The position numbers and the translations under genes are program-made. From contig NFUW01000001.1 in assembly GCA_002127285.1 (NCBI GenBank), forward strand, positions 198,057-262,056: a stretch of DNA of 64,000 bases, written 5' to 3'. This document shows positions 35,322-43,265 of the stretch, piece after piece. The notes under the pieces are model-generated. The model was not told the DNA's origin. It was given only the letters and a program-made list of their open reading frames with translations, and did no database searches. Within the stretch, counting starts at the first letter, position 1, and each line of letters begins with the position of its first letter. This stretch comes from Chitinophagaceae bacterium IBVUCB1. GTDB taxonomy: Bacteria > Bacteroidota > Bacteroidia > Chitinophagales > Chitinophagaceae.

Positions 35322-36566
35322 ATGCCAAGGGTTTTAAGGATTCTCAACAGGTTGATTATAGGTGGCCCTGCCATCAATGCCACATACCTAACCAAGTATA
35401 TGGCTCCTGAATTTGAGACCATGTTGGTTATCGGTGGTAAAGACGACCATGAACAAGATGCTGACCATTTGAGTATGGATTTAGGTATTACTCCTGTTGA
35501 AGTACCTGAAATGAAACGAAATATAAGCCCTGTAGATGATGGTATCGCTTACAAAAAAATCAAACGGCTTATAGAGAAATTTCGTCCTGATGTAGTGCAT
35601 ACACATGCTGCCAAATCCGGCGTTATCGGGCGATTAGCGGCAGATGCCTGCAAAGTACCTGTAATAGTCCATACTTTTCACGGACATGTATTTCATAGCT
35701 ATTTCAACAAGTGGAAGACAAACACTTTCATACAAATAGAACGTTACCTTGCCAAACGCTCCACTGGCATAATAGCCATTAGCGAACTGCAAAAGCACGA
35801 GCTGGCCAACGTCTATAAAATATGCCCTGAAGAAAAAATGAAAATCATCCAACTGGGGCTTGATTTAGATAAATTTCAACTGCATCAGGATATTAAACGT
35901 GCTGAATTCAGACAGAAGTATAACCTCTTTGATGGTGATATTGCCATCGGCATCATTGGCCGCGTTGTACCGGTAAAAAATCATAGCCTGTTTGTAGCCG
36001 CTGCTAAAAAAGTATTAGACCAAACATCGGCCAGAGTAAAATTTGTGGTAATAGGCGATGGAGATATGCGTCCGCAAATGGAAGCAGAATTCAGAGAAGC
36101 GGGCATAGACTATGCTTACTACCCAGAAAGCCCCCGAGAGGCTACTGCAATATGCACATCATGGCAAACGGATATGGATGTTGTTTTGGCAGGGCTTGAT
36201 ATTGTCGCCTTAACATCTCACAACGAAGGTACACCTGTATCTTTGATAGAAGCGCAAGCGGCATCTCGCCCTGTAGTTTCTACCAATGTGGGTGGTGTAG
36301 CAGATGTAGTTACCGACAATTTATGCGGCTTTATTACCGAGCCAAACGATGCGGATATTTTTGCACAAGCCTTATTACAACTCATCAACAAGCCCGAAAT
36401 GCGCACCTACTTCGGTACACAAGGCCGAAACTTCGTGCAAAGCAAATTTTCCTACCAACGCTTGGTAAGCGACATGAGCGAGTACTACTATACACTATTA
36501 GACAAGAAAGGTGTCAACTACCGCGAACGCTTAGGTCGGCCGGTACCATCTTTTTTAGAGGAGTAG
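35322..36566 (+). CDS. Family 4 glycosyltransferase
   Basis: A 414-residue GT-B enzyme with N terminus RVLRILNRLIIGGPAINATY, the acceptor-side segment DVVHTHAAKSGVIGRLAA (about residues 91-108), FHGHVFHSYF, and the donor-side VALTSHNEGTPVSLIEAQAA retaining motif. This resembles transferases that start or extend capsule units in many Gram-negative loci. The ATG at 35322 follows a -7 box; the frame is open further upstream into the AsnB gene, but those codons precede the promoter. Downstream there is a 43-base gap to a convergent aminotransferase and no clear hairpin. Confidence 0.88.
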   Translation: MPRVLRILNRLIIGGPAINATYLTKYMAPEFETMLVIGGKDDHEQDADHLSMDLGITPVEVPEMKRNISPVDDGIAYKKIKRLIEKFRPDVVHTHAAKSGVIGRLAADACKVPVIVHTFHGHVFHSYFNKWKTNTFIQIERYLAKRSTGIIAISELQKHELANVYKICPEEKMKIIQLGLDLDKFQLHQDIKRAEFRQKYNLFDGDIAIGIIGRVVPVKNHSLFVAAAKKVLDQTSARVKFVVIGDGDMRPQMEAEFREAGIDYAYYPESPREATAICTSWQTDMDVVLAGLDIVALTSHNEGTPVSLIEAQAASRPVVSTNVGGVADVVTDNLCGFITEPNDADIFAQALLQLINKPEMRTYFGTQGRNFVQSKFSYQRLVSDMSEYYYTLLDKKGVNYRERLGRPVPSFLEE

Positions 36567-36609
36567 CTATTACATAAAAAACTATAAGCAGCAAGTTAAT
36601 ACAACCATA

Positions 36610-37800
36610 CTATGAGCCGTATGCTTTCAGCGCATTTTCAAGGCAGTCCATGGCGTGGTTTATGTCATCAGTATTCAGCACATAAGCAAGCCTTACTTCG
36701 TTGCGTCCCTTCCCGGGTGTAGCATAAAAACCTGCGGCAGGTGCCATCATAACGGTAGCTCCGTTGTATGCAAATTCTTCCAGCAGCCATTGGCAAAATT
36801 TTTCGCTGTCATCTACAGGTAGCTGTGCTATAGCATAAAATGCACCACCCGGCATAGGGCATTTAACACCTGGCATAGCTTGCAGGCGGGCAACTAATAG
36901 GTCGCGGCGTTTATTGTATTCTGCATGTACTTCATTAAAGTAGTCAGACGACAGGTCTACAGCTGCCTCACCAAGTATCTGCGCAAAGGATGGCGGGCTC
37001 AGGCGGGCTTGTGCAAACTTCATGGCCGCATCCAGCACTTGTTGGTTTTTTGTAACAAATGCACCAATTCGTCCACCACAAGCACTATATCTTTTCGATA
37101 TGGTGTCCATCAGTATGGCATGTTCTTCAAGTCCTTCAAGCGACAGGGCAGAAATGTGCTTTCTGCCATCGTAACAAAACTCTCTATATGCTTCATCGCT
37201 AAACAGAAACAAGTCGTGCTTCAGGCATATTGCTTTCAGCACTTCCAATTCTTCTTTGCTATACAAATACCCGGTAGGGTTATTGGGATTGCATATCATG
37301 ATGGCTTTTGTTTTGGTTGTAACCGCTTTTTCAAAAGCCTCTATTGGTGGTAGTGCAAAGCCCTCATCAATAGTAGATGGTATGGGTACTACTTTTACGC
37401 CTGCACTGGTAGCAAAGCCATTGTAGTTAGCATAAAACGGCTCCGGAATGATGATTTCATCTCCTGGGTCCATACAACTCATAATGGCAAACAGGATAGC
37501 CTCAGAGCCACCTGTAGTTACAATCACTTGATTGTGGTTGATGTTTACATCGTTGCGCTTGTAATATTCCACCAGTTTCTTACGATAGCTTTCAAAGCCA
37601 GCGCTATGGCTATATTCAAGCACTTTCATATCTACATGGCGTACTGCGTCTAATATTGCTTTAGGCGTTTCAATATCTGGCTGTCCAATGTTGAGGTGGT
37701 ATACTTTTGTGCCGCGCTTTTTAGCTGCTTCTGCAAATGGCACTAATTTTCTGATGGGCGATGGCGGCATCTGCGCCCCGCGATGTGAAATTACCGGCAT
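36610..37800 (-). CDS. Class I/II PLP-dependent aminotransferase
   Basis: A 396-residue fold type I aminotransferase. It shows the N-terminal NIGQPDIETP substrate loop, GGSEAILFAI, ICNPNNPTGYLYSKEELE with the conserved Asn, SDEAYREF with the PLP-binding Asp/Tyr, and the Schiff-base lysine in DTISKRYSACGGRIG (about residue 235). The relatives are annotated as aspartate or aromatic aminotransferases; the exact donor is not certain. A TATTTTTG box lies four bases before the ATG, implying a leaderless mRNA. It is not obviously part of the glycan locus. Confidence 0.88.
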   Translation of the reverse strand: MPVISHRGAQMPPSPIRKLVPFAEAAKKRGTKVYHLNIGQPDIETPKAILDAVRHVDMKVLEYSHSAGFESYRKKLVEYYKRNDVNINHNQVIVTTGGSEAILFAIMSCMDPGDEIIIPEPFYANYNGFATSAGVKVVPIPSTIDEGFALPPIEAFEKAVTTKTKAIMICNPNNPTGYLYSKEELEVLKAICLKHDLFLFSDEAYREFCYDGRKHISALSLEGLEEHAILMDTISKRYSACGGRIGAFVTKNQQVLDAAMKFAQARLSPPSFAQILGEAAVDLSSDYFNEVHAEYNKRRDLLVARLQAMPGVKCPMPGGAFYAIAQLPVDDSEKFCQWLLEEFAYNGATVMMAPAAGFYATPGKGRNEVRLAYVLNTDDINHAMDCLENALKAYGS

Positions 37801-37804
37801 GCAG

Positions 37805-37812
37805 CAAAAATA
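37805..37812 (-). promoter_or_regulatory. Promoter -7 box TATTTTTG for the aminotransferase
   Basis: Minus-strand match to TAnnTTTG, only four bases upstream of the ATG (37800-37798). Confidence 0.6.
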
Positions 37813-37841
37813 GAAAACAAGTAGCGTATTATGGAAATAAA

Positions 37842-37864
37842 AATCGCCCCGTTACAGGGCGATT
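37842..37864 (-). terminator. Terminator of the DUF1573 pair
   Basis: AATCGCCC (37842-37849) and GGGCGATT (37857-37864) form an 8-base stem with a 7-base loop. On the minus strand a T-rich stretch follows, as expected for the end of the two-gene DUF1573 unit. Confidence 0.75.
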
Positions 37865-37886
37865 CAATTTATAATTCTTAATGCCT

Positions 37887-38300
37887 TTATCCTTTCGCAG
37901 GTTCAGGTTCTTTAGCAGCTACTACAGTACCTTTTATTTTCAGTTCGTAGCGCTCTTTGCCACCCTGGCCCGGTGCGTTCGATTTGATGTAAATATACTT
38001 ACTGAATGGCGATACCCTGCCTTGAGTATTATATTCAACCTGTATTTTACCACTTTGCCCGGGCAATATGGGCTGCTTTGGCCAACTTGGTTTTGTGCAG
38101 CCGCAGTCGGCAGTAGCATCATATATTATTAATGGCTCTTTGCCAGTATTGGTAAATTCAAAATCATACTTAACAGTAGGGCCCTCTTTGAGGGTACCGA
38201 AATCATGCGTTTCAGTTTTGAATTTGAATTGAGGGCCATTCTGCGCATTTACTGTTATTGCAATAAATGCAAACACTACCAAAGCTATTAACTGTTTCAT
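37887..38300 (-). CDS. DUF1573 domain protein (2), secreted
   Basis: A 137-residue periplasmic protein: signal peptide MKQLIALVVFAFIAITVNAQ, then one DUF1573 domain, an Ig-like ASH-type fold of unknown function found widely in Bacteroidota. Family marks visible are HDFGTLKEG, FEFTNTGKEPLIIYDA, DCGCTKPSWPKQPI with its CGC motif, and VEYNTQGRVSPFSK. The upstream neighbour encodes a close relative 25 bases away, so the two are one transcription unit ending at the hairpin at 37842-37864. A role in presenting or sensing surface structures is speculative. Confidence 0.88.
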   Translation of the reverse strand: MKQLIALVVFAFIAITVNAQNGPQFKFKTETHDFGTLKEGPTVKYDFEFTNTGKEPLIIYDATADCGCTKPSWPKQPILPGQSGKIQVEYNTQGRVSPFSKYIYIKSNAPGQGGKERYELKIKGTVVAAKEPEPAKG

Positions 38301-38325
38301 ATTCCTATCTTATATAAACGCAATA

Positions 38326-38841
38326 TTAATTGGCTTTCATCATCGACTTATTAGCAGGCACTGACGATTCAGGGGCTTTTTCAACTGTACCTTTTATTGT
38401 CAGCACTTTTACACCTGCGTTAGACGTTACCGTAATAGCTTTATTGAAAGGACCGGGGCGGCCTGCAGAATGATAAACGGCTTTAATATATCCTTTTTTA
38501 CCAGGCAATACTGGCTCTTTAGAATATTCAGGAGCTGTACAACCACATGAAGCAGTAGCTGTAGCAACGATAATAGGCTCTTTACCTGTATTTTTAAACT
38601 CAAACTTCACTTCAGCATCAGGACCTTCAGCTATTGTTCCAAAGTCATGTATATCAACCTTAAACTCCATGTTTTCGGGTTTCAAAGAAGTAGCCGTTAC
38701 GGCAGGTTGTGTTACGGCTTGTACATTGCCTGCAGATGCAGGGCTCGCGGCACCATGATTATGCCCAGCATGGTTGTCTTGTGCAATTGCAAAGCCAGAT
38801 GTTAATACAGCCAAACCAAAAGAAAGTAATATCTTTTTCAT
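38326..38841 (-). CDS. DUF1573 domain protein (1), secreted
   Basis: A 171-residue secreted protein, first of the pair. After the signal peptide (MKKILLSFGLAVLTSGFAIAQ) comes a His/Ala-rich linker (DNHAGHNHGAASP) with three histidines that could bind metal, then a DUF1573 domain with HDFGTIAEG, FEFKNTGKEPIIVATA, SCGCTAPEYSKEPVLPG and VYHSAGRPGPFNK. The His-rich linker is absent from its neighbour. A TATATTTG box lies upstream, and further upstream is an array of GTTAA-type words with about 10-11-base spacing. Confidence 0.88.
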   Translation of the reverse strand: MKKILLSFGLAVLTSGFAIAQDNHAGHNHGAASPASAGNVQAVTQPAVTATSLKPENMEFKVDIHDFGTIAEGPDAEVKFEFKNTGKEPIIVATATASCGCTAPEYSKEPVLPGKKGYIKAVYHSAGRPGPFNKAITVTSNAGVKVLTIKGTVEKAPESSVPANKSMMKAN

Positions 38842-38867
38842 TTTAGTAATTGTTTAAATGATTAATA

Positions 38868-38875
38868 CAAATATA
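38868..38875 (-). promoter_or_regulatory. Promoter -7 box TATATTTG for the DUF1573 pair
   Basis: Minus-strand TAnnTTTG match about 26 bases before the ATG at 38841. A TTTG (38892-38895, minus strand) sits 16 bases further upstream, slightly closer than the usual 19-21. Confidence 0.6.
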
Positions 38876-38909
38876 GTACCTAAGACAGAGGCAAAACACA
38901 TAAAAGGTT

Positions 38910-38946
38910 GTTAATCCACTGTTAAGTATGCTTAATTTCGCTTAAA
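38910..38946. promoter_or_regulatory. Phased GTTAA-like repeats upstream of the DUF1573 pair
   Basis: GTTAAT (38910), GTTAAG (38921), CTTAAT (38931) and CTTAAA (38941) begin 11, 10 and 10 bases apart, between the divergent DUF1573 and YrdC genes. The pattern resembles, less exactly, the arrays at 59458-59496 and 63134-63172. Confidence 0.35.
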
Positions 38947-38986
38947 AATCAAAATTAGGTATTAATCCTCATTTATTTACATAGAT

Positions 38987-39559
38987 ATGAGTGAGTTTGA
39001 AATAGACATTAAAAAATGTTTAAATACAATTGAAGCTAACGGCACCATTCTATACCCTACAGATACGGTATGGGGCATAGGCTGCGATGCAACCAACGAA
39101 GCCGCAGTAGAGAAAATATATAACCTGAAACAACGCTCCAAAGAAAAAAGCCTGATAGTATTACTGGCAGAAGCCAGAGACATTATGCAATATGTAGCGG
39201 CACCACCGCCGGATATTATCGCTATTGTTGAAAACTTCGATACACCAACAACAGTTATCTATGATGGTGCTATCGGCTTTGCAGATAATGCCGTAAACGA
39301 AAACGGCAGCATTGCCATCCGTGTTACCAATGACCCGTTTTGCAAAGCCCTGATAAAACGCCTGCAACGCCCATTGGTTTCTACATCTGCAAACATTACA
39401 GGGCATCCAACACCTGCTATTTACAGCATGGTAGATACGACTATTATTAATGGTGTAGATTATATTGTTCAGCACAGGCAACAAGACAAAACTACAAGAC
39501 AACCATCCCGATTGGTGAAAATAGATGATGAGGGGCACATCACCGTTTTGCGCCCGTAA
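38987..39559 (+). CDS. tsaC: YrdC/Sua5-type L-threonylcarbamoyladenylate synthase
   Basis: Makes threonylcarbamoyl-AMP from threonine, bicarbonate and ATP, the first step of the t6A37 modification of ANN-decoding tRNAs. The 190-residue protein consists of the YrdC domain only: YPTDTVWGIGCDATN (about residues 22-36), KQRSKEKSL with the ATP-contacting Lys/Arg, RPLVSTSANITGHPTP (about residues 127-142) and the C-terminal QPSRLVKID motif. Sua5 proteins have an additional C-terminal domain, absent here. The gene precedes cca, also a tRNA enzyme, by 25 bases. Confidence 0.9.
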   Translation: MSEFEIDIKKCLNTIEANGTILYPTDTVWGIGCDATNEAAVEKIYNLKQRSKEKSLIVLLAEARDIMQYVAAPPPDIIAIVENFDTPTTVIYDGAIGFADNAVNENGSIAIRVTNDPFCKALIKRLQRPLVSTSANITGHPTPAIYSMVDTTIINGVDYIVQHRQQDKTTRQPSRLVKIDDEGHITVLRP

Positions 39560-39567
39560 ATAAATAG

Positions 39568-39575
39568 TAGATTTG
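39568..39575 (+). promoter_or_regulatory. Promoter -7 box TAGATTTG for cca
   Basis: Exact TAnnTTTG match; the cca ATG at 39585 follows nine bases later. A TTG inside this box (39573) opens the same frame but should be promoter DNA, not a start codon. Confidence 0.55.
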
Positions 39576-39584
39576 CCAGCCCAA

Positions 39585-41003
39585 ATGGATATTAACTGCA
39601 CACCCGAAGAGTTGGATTTGCTTCACCGTATTGGCACCGCTGCTGATGCTATGCGCGTACCCAGCTATTTAGTAGGTGGTTTTGTACGCGATAAGCTGCT
39701 GGGGCGCAATACCAAAGATGCTGACTTTGTATGTGTGGGCAATGGAATAGAATTGGCACATGTTGTTGCCGCAACATATCCGCACCAGCCCCAAGTCAAC
39801 TTTTTTAAAAACTTCGGTACGGCACACTTCAACCTGCATGGCTTTGATGTAGAGTTTGTAGGCGCACGGCGGGAATCATATAACAGAGATAGCCGCAAGC
39901 CCGATGTTGAGCCCGGCACGTTGGACGACGACCAGAAACGTCGCGATTTCACCATCAATGCATTGGCTATCAGCCTGAATAAAAATGACTTTGGCAAACT
40001 GATAGACCCCTTTGATGGGCTGTCTGATTTACACAATAAAATACTTCGTACACCGCTCAACCCCGACATTACTTTTTCTGACGACCCGCTGCGCATGATG
40101 CGTTGCATCCGCTTTGCCAATCAGTTAGGCTTTGAAATAATGCCCGAAACTTTCGATGCCATCATTCGAAACAAAGAGCGTATAAAAATCATTTCGGGCG
40201 AGCGCATTGCCGATGAGCTGAATAAAATTATGCTGACGGATAAACCATCAGTAGGTTTAGATTTACTGTACCGTAGCGGCTTGCTCAAAGAATTCTTCTG
40301 GCAGTTTACAGAATTAGCAGGTACTGAAATGATAGATGGTAAAGGGCATAAGGATAATTTTTACCACACGCTACAGGTAATTGACAATGTAGCAGCACGC
40401 AGCAACGATTTGTGGCTGCGATGGGCAGCTTTACTGCACGATATTGCCAAACCTGCTACTAAGCGCTTTGAGCCGGGGCATGGGTGGACGTTTCATGGGC
40501 ACGATGCAGTGGGCGAGCGAATGGTGCCGCGCATATTCAAACAACTGAAGCTGCCGCAAAACGAAAAGATGAAGTATGTGGCAAAGCTGGTAGGGCTGCA
40601 CCTGCGCCCCATCAGCCTAACTAAAGAAGATATAACCGACTCTGCCATGCGCCGCTTGTTGTTTGATGCAGGCGACGAACTCGAAGACCTGATGATACTT
40701 TGCGAAAGCGACATTACATCAAAAAATAAACTGAAAGTCAGGCGCTACCTCGACAATTTTGAACTGGTAAAGAAACGACTGAAAGAAGTAGAAGAAGCAG
40801 ACAAGATGCGCAACTGGCAACCGCCCATCAGCGGAGAGGAAATCATGAAGCTGTTCAACCTGCCACCATCACGAGATGTAGGTACACTCAAAACTGCTAT
40901 ACGAGAAGCTATACTTGACGGAGAAATACCGAATACATACGAGGCAGCTTATGAATACCTAATTGCAAAAGCGGCTGCAATAGGCATACACCCTGCATTA
41001 TGA
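39585..41003 (+). CDS. cca: tRNA nucleotidyltransferase / poly(A) polymerase family, with HD domain
   Basis: Adds or repairs the CCA end of tRNAs; relatives of this size are usually CCA-adding enzymes. In the 472-residue protein the nucleotidyltransferase signature YLVGGFVRDKLLGRNTKDAD (about residues 27-46) holds the two catalytic aspartates, RRDFTINAL follows at about residue 122, and the RNA-binding region has DPLRMMRCIRFA. A C-terminal HD domain is present (HTLQVIDN...LLHDIAKP, about residues 265-290), which in relatives gives phosphohydrolase activity. Poly(A) polymerase activity cannot be ruled out from sequence alone. Confidence 0.92.
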   Translation: MDINCTPEELDLLHRIGTAADAMRVPSYLVGGFVRDKLLGRNTKDADFVCVGNGIELAHVVAATYPHQPQVNFFKNFGTAHFNLHGFDVEFVGARRESYNRDSRKPDVEPGTLDDDQKRRDFTINALAISLNKNDFGKLIDPFDGLSDLHNKILRTPLNPDITFSDDPLRMMRCIRFANQLGFEIMPETFDAIIRNKERIKIISGERIADELNKIMLTDKPSVGLDLLYRSGLLKEFFWQFTELAGTEMIDGKGHKDNFYHTLQVIDNVAARSNDLWLRWAALLHDIAKPATKRFEPGHGWTFHGHDAVGERMVPRIFKQLKLPQNEKMKYVAKLVGLHLRPISLTKEDITDSAMRRLLFDAGDELEDLMILCESDITSKNKLKVRRYLDNFELVKKRLKEVEEADKMRNWQPPISGEEIMKLFNLPPSRDVGTLKTAIREAILDGEIPNTYEAAYEYLIAKAAAIGIHPAL

Positions 41004-41040
41004 TGCAATAAATAACTGCGGCAAATCCGCAATTCAACTA

Positions 41041-41048
41041 TATTTTTG
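41041..41048 (+). promoter_or_regulatory. Promoter -7 box TATTTTTG for the class III aminotransferase
   Basis: TAnnTTTG match ending four bases before the ATG at 41053, implying a leaderless transcript. Confidence 0.6.
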
Positions 41049-41052
41049 GTAC

Positions 41053-42225
41053 ATGGATACTCGTAGTTTGTTTTTACGGCATGTAGCGCAAACATCAGAC
41101 GCACCTATCGGCTTGCACATTATATCAGCAGATGGTTGTTATCTCTACGATGCAGATGGCAATGCATACCTCGATTTGATTGGGGGTATAAGTGTATGCA
41201 ATATCGGGCATGGTAATAAAGCTGTAAAGGATGCTGTACACCAGCAGGTAGAAAAATACATGCATATCATGGTGTATGGCGAAGTGGTGCAAAGCCCGCA
41301 AGTGCAATATGCCAAACTGCTTACAGACAACCTTCCATCAGGTTTAGATTGTGTGTACTTTACCAATTCGGGTACGGAAGCTACAGAAGGTGCAATAAAA
41401 CTGGCACGCCGCGCTACTGGCAAAACGGATATTGTAGCTTGTAACAATAGTTATCATGGTGCTACATTGGGAGCATTGAGTGTGATGGGCGACGAATACT
41501 GGCGCAATGCATTTCGTCCATTGATGCCAGGCGTATGGCACCACAACTATAACAGCGATGCTTTTGTTGATGCCATCAATGAAAATACAGCCTGTGCAAT
41601 CATTGAAACGATACAAGCTGAGTCGGGAGTGACTGTGCCGTCTGCTGATTGGTTACAACGTGTCAGAACCAGATGCAACGAAACAGGTACTATGCTCATA
41701 ATGGACGAAATACAATGTGGCTTCGGCCGTACTGGTAAGCTATGGGCTTTTGAGCACTATGGTGTTGTGCCTGATATATTATTGCTTGGCAAGGCACTGG
41801 GCGGCGGTATGCCGTTAGGTGCTTTCATTGCTTCATACAGTAAAATGAATGTATTCACGCATCAACCCGTACTGGGGCATATTACTACGTTTGGCGGGCA
41901 TCCGGTTAGCTGCACCGCAGGTATGGCAGCATTTCAGGTATTGTTGCAGGAAAACATTATCAGAGAAGTTGCTGCAAAAGAAAAACTGTTCAGAGAATTA
42001 CTTGTTCACCCTGCCATTAAATCTGTACGCAGCAAAGGGCTGCTGATGGCCATAGAATTGGAAAGCAGGGATGCTGTACTGAGTACACTGCAACGCTGCC
42101 TGCAAAAAGGCTTGTTTTCGGATTGGTTTTTATTCGCTGCCAACTGCATACGCATAGCCCCGCCACTCACTATTACAGAAGATGAAATAAAAAAAGCAGT
42201 TGCGATACTATTAAAGTGTCTGTAA
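41053..42225 (+). CDS. Class III PLP-dependent aminotransferase
   Basis: A 390-residue omega-aminotransferase of the acetylornithine/ornithine/GABA group. It shows LIGGISVCNIGHGN near residue 43, the PLP-phosphate segment FTNSGTEATEGAIKLARRAT (about residues 102-121), SYHGATLGALS, the cofactor aspartate in IMDEIQCGFGRTGKLWAF and the Schiff-base lysine in LLLGKALGGGMPLGAF (about residue 247). The substrate is uncertain: arginine-pathway genes are absent nearby, so acetylornithine aminotransferase is only one possibility. It ends in a strong hairpin terminator shared with the convergent lipoprotein gene. Confidence 0.87.
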   Translation: MDTRSLFLRHVAQTSDAPIGLHIISADGCYLYDADGNAYLDLIGGISVCNIGHGNKAVKDAVHQQVEKYMHIMVYGEVVQSPQVQYAKLLTDNLPSGLDCVYFTNSGTEATEGAIKLARRATGKTDIVACNNSYHGATLGALSVMGDEYWRNAFRPLMPGVWHHNYNSDAFVDAINENTACAIIETIQAESGVTVPSADWLQRVRTRCNETGTMLIMDEIQCGFGRTGKLWAFEHYGVVPDILLLGKALGGGMPLGAFIASYSKMNVFTHQPVLGHITTFGGHPVSCTAGMAAFQVLLQENIIREVAAKEKLFRELLVHPAIKSVRSKGLLMAIELESRDAVLSTLQRCLQKGLFSDWFLFAANCIRIAPPLTITEDEIKKAVAILLKCL

Positions 42226-42258
42226 ATAATAAAGGGGCGATTGCCCCTTTATTATTTA
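42223..42258. terminator. Bidirectional terminator between convergent genes
   Basis: A perfect 16-base stem (42223-42238 with 42243-42258) and a 4-base loop GATT. A-rich and T-rich arms flank the GC-rich core AGGGGC/GCCCCT, so it can act for both the aminotransferase and the lipoprotein gene. It begins at the aminotransferase stop codon. Confidence 0.85.
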
Positions 42259-42279
42259 TACTATCAATTTATAATTGAC

Positions 42280-43107
42280 TTAGTCCAACGTTAGTGTTTT
42301 TGTATCATCATCTGCACGCAGTGTCGCTTTATTATCGCAGCCAATACCGCCGTAGTTAAAAACGCGTGCAGGGCCGTTAATTTGGGTCAGCTCAACAATT
42401 CCCTGCAATGGCCAGTCGCAATTTGGGCTTATATTCAGGCTTTGCTCAATGCTGTAATTATATTTTGCACCGTTGGGCATGGTCAGCAAACCATAACCTT
42501 CAATAGCGTATGTGTCGTCATATACATCTTCCGTATTAGCTCCTGTTTTTACAATACGCCTGCCTTCTGTAGTCCTTGTGGTTATTTCGCCCGTAATGCT
42601 GTTTGTTGCAGACAGGTTAGCACTCAATACATAATACGAACCTATTTGAGCATTAACTCCTTTGTATGTGCTGGATATGGTACCATCTACTTTAAAGTCG
42701 TTTACATAGTAATTATCAAAAATTACATTTTGTGTTTTGCCCGTATCTGCAAATTTGCCCGTATATCTTCTGATGATGCGACCTTTGCGTTTACGACTGT
42801 CTTTACAAAGGCAATATTCCGTGCCGAAATCAACAATGACGGTGCGGTTTGCGGTATCAACCGTTACTGTTGCGCAACTGAATGCGGTGCTTTTCATATT
42901 CAACTTACCTGCAACATAAGATTGTTGTGTAAAAGTAAGCGCGTCGTTCATCAACTGCTCCATACGGGCATTGTAAAGACCATAGTCAGTATTTTCTACC
43001 TTTATCAGGTCGTCATTATCGTCATCATCTTTTTTACAAGCTGAAACAATTACTGTCAATGCGGTTGCAAATGCCGCAATTACTGTAAATAGCTTTTTGC
43101 CATTCAT
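42280..43107 (-). CDS. Lipoprotein of unknown function
   Basis: A 275-residue lipoprotein. From the ATG at 43107 the signal peptide ends in the lipobox IVSAC with Cys at about residue 24, followed by KKDDDDNDD, an acidic stretch typical of surface-exposed or outer-membrane lipoproteins in this phylum. A longer frame opening at 43170 would place an extra 21 residues before a normal signal peptide and is less likely. The mature part is rich in beta-strand sequence and has a CLCKD pair and a few more cysteines. No domain is recognised, and it has no operon partner. Confidence 0.75.
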   Translation of the reverse strand: MNGKKLFTVIAAFATALTVIVSACKKDDDDNDDLIKVENTDYGLYNARMEQLMNDALTFTQQSYVAGKLNMKSTAFSCATVTVDTANRTVIVDFGTEYCLCKDSRKRKGRIIRRYTGKFADTGKTQNVIFDNYYVNDFKVDGTISSTYKGVNAQIGSYYVLSANLSATNSITGEITTRTTEGRRIVKTGANTEDVYDDTYAIEGYGLLTMPNGAKYNYSIEQSLNISPNCDWPLQGIVELTQINGPARVFNYGGIGCDNKATLRADDDTKTLTLD

Positions 43108-43232
43108 AAACGTTATTTTTTTATTTAATACAATATTGCTTATCAGAAAGCTAAATGTAATGCTAAGCAAAATTTTCAGAATATGCTAATATGCACGCTG
43201 TTAATATGCTATATGCACAGCAAAATAATAAC

Positions 43233-43240
43233 TACATTTG
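43233..43240 (+). promoter_or_regulatory. Promoter -7 box TACATTTG for ugd
   Basis: Exact TAnnTTTG match, 25 bases before the chosen ATG (43266). It excludes the longer reading frame that opens at 43191. Confidence 0.55.
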
Positions 43241-43265
43241 CGCAAAATTTTACAATCAATCCATT

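Noticed and set aside
42382-43044. Plus-strand frame of 220 codons opposite the lipoprotein gene
   Set aside because: The opposite frame has a clean lipoprotein signal and a terminator; this one is Cys/Ile-rich noise.
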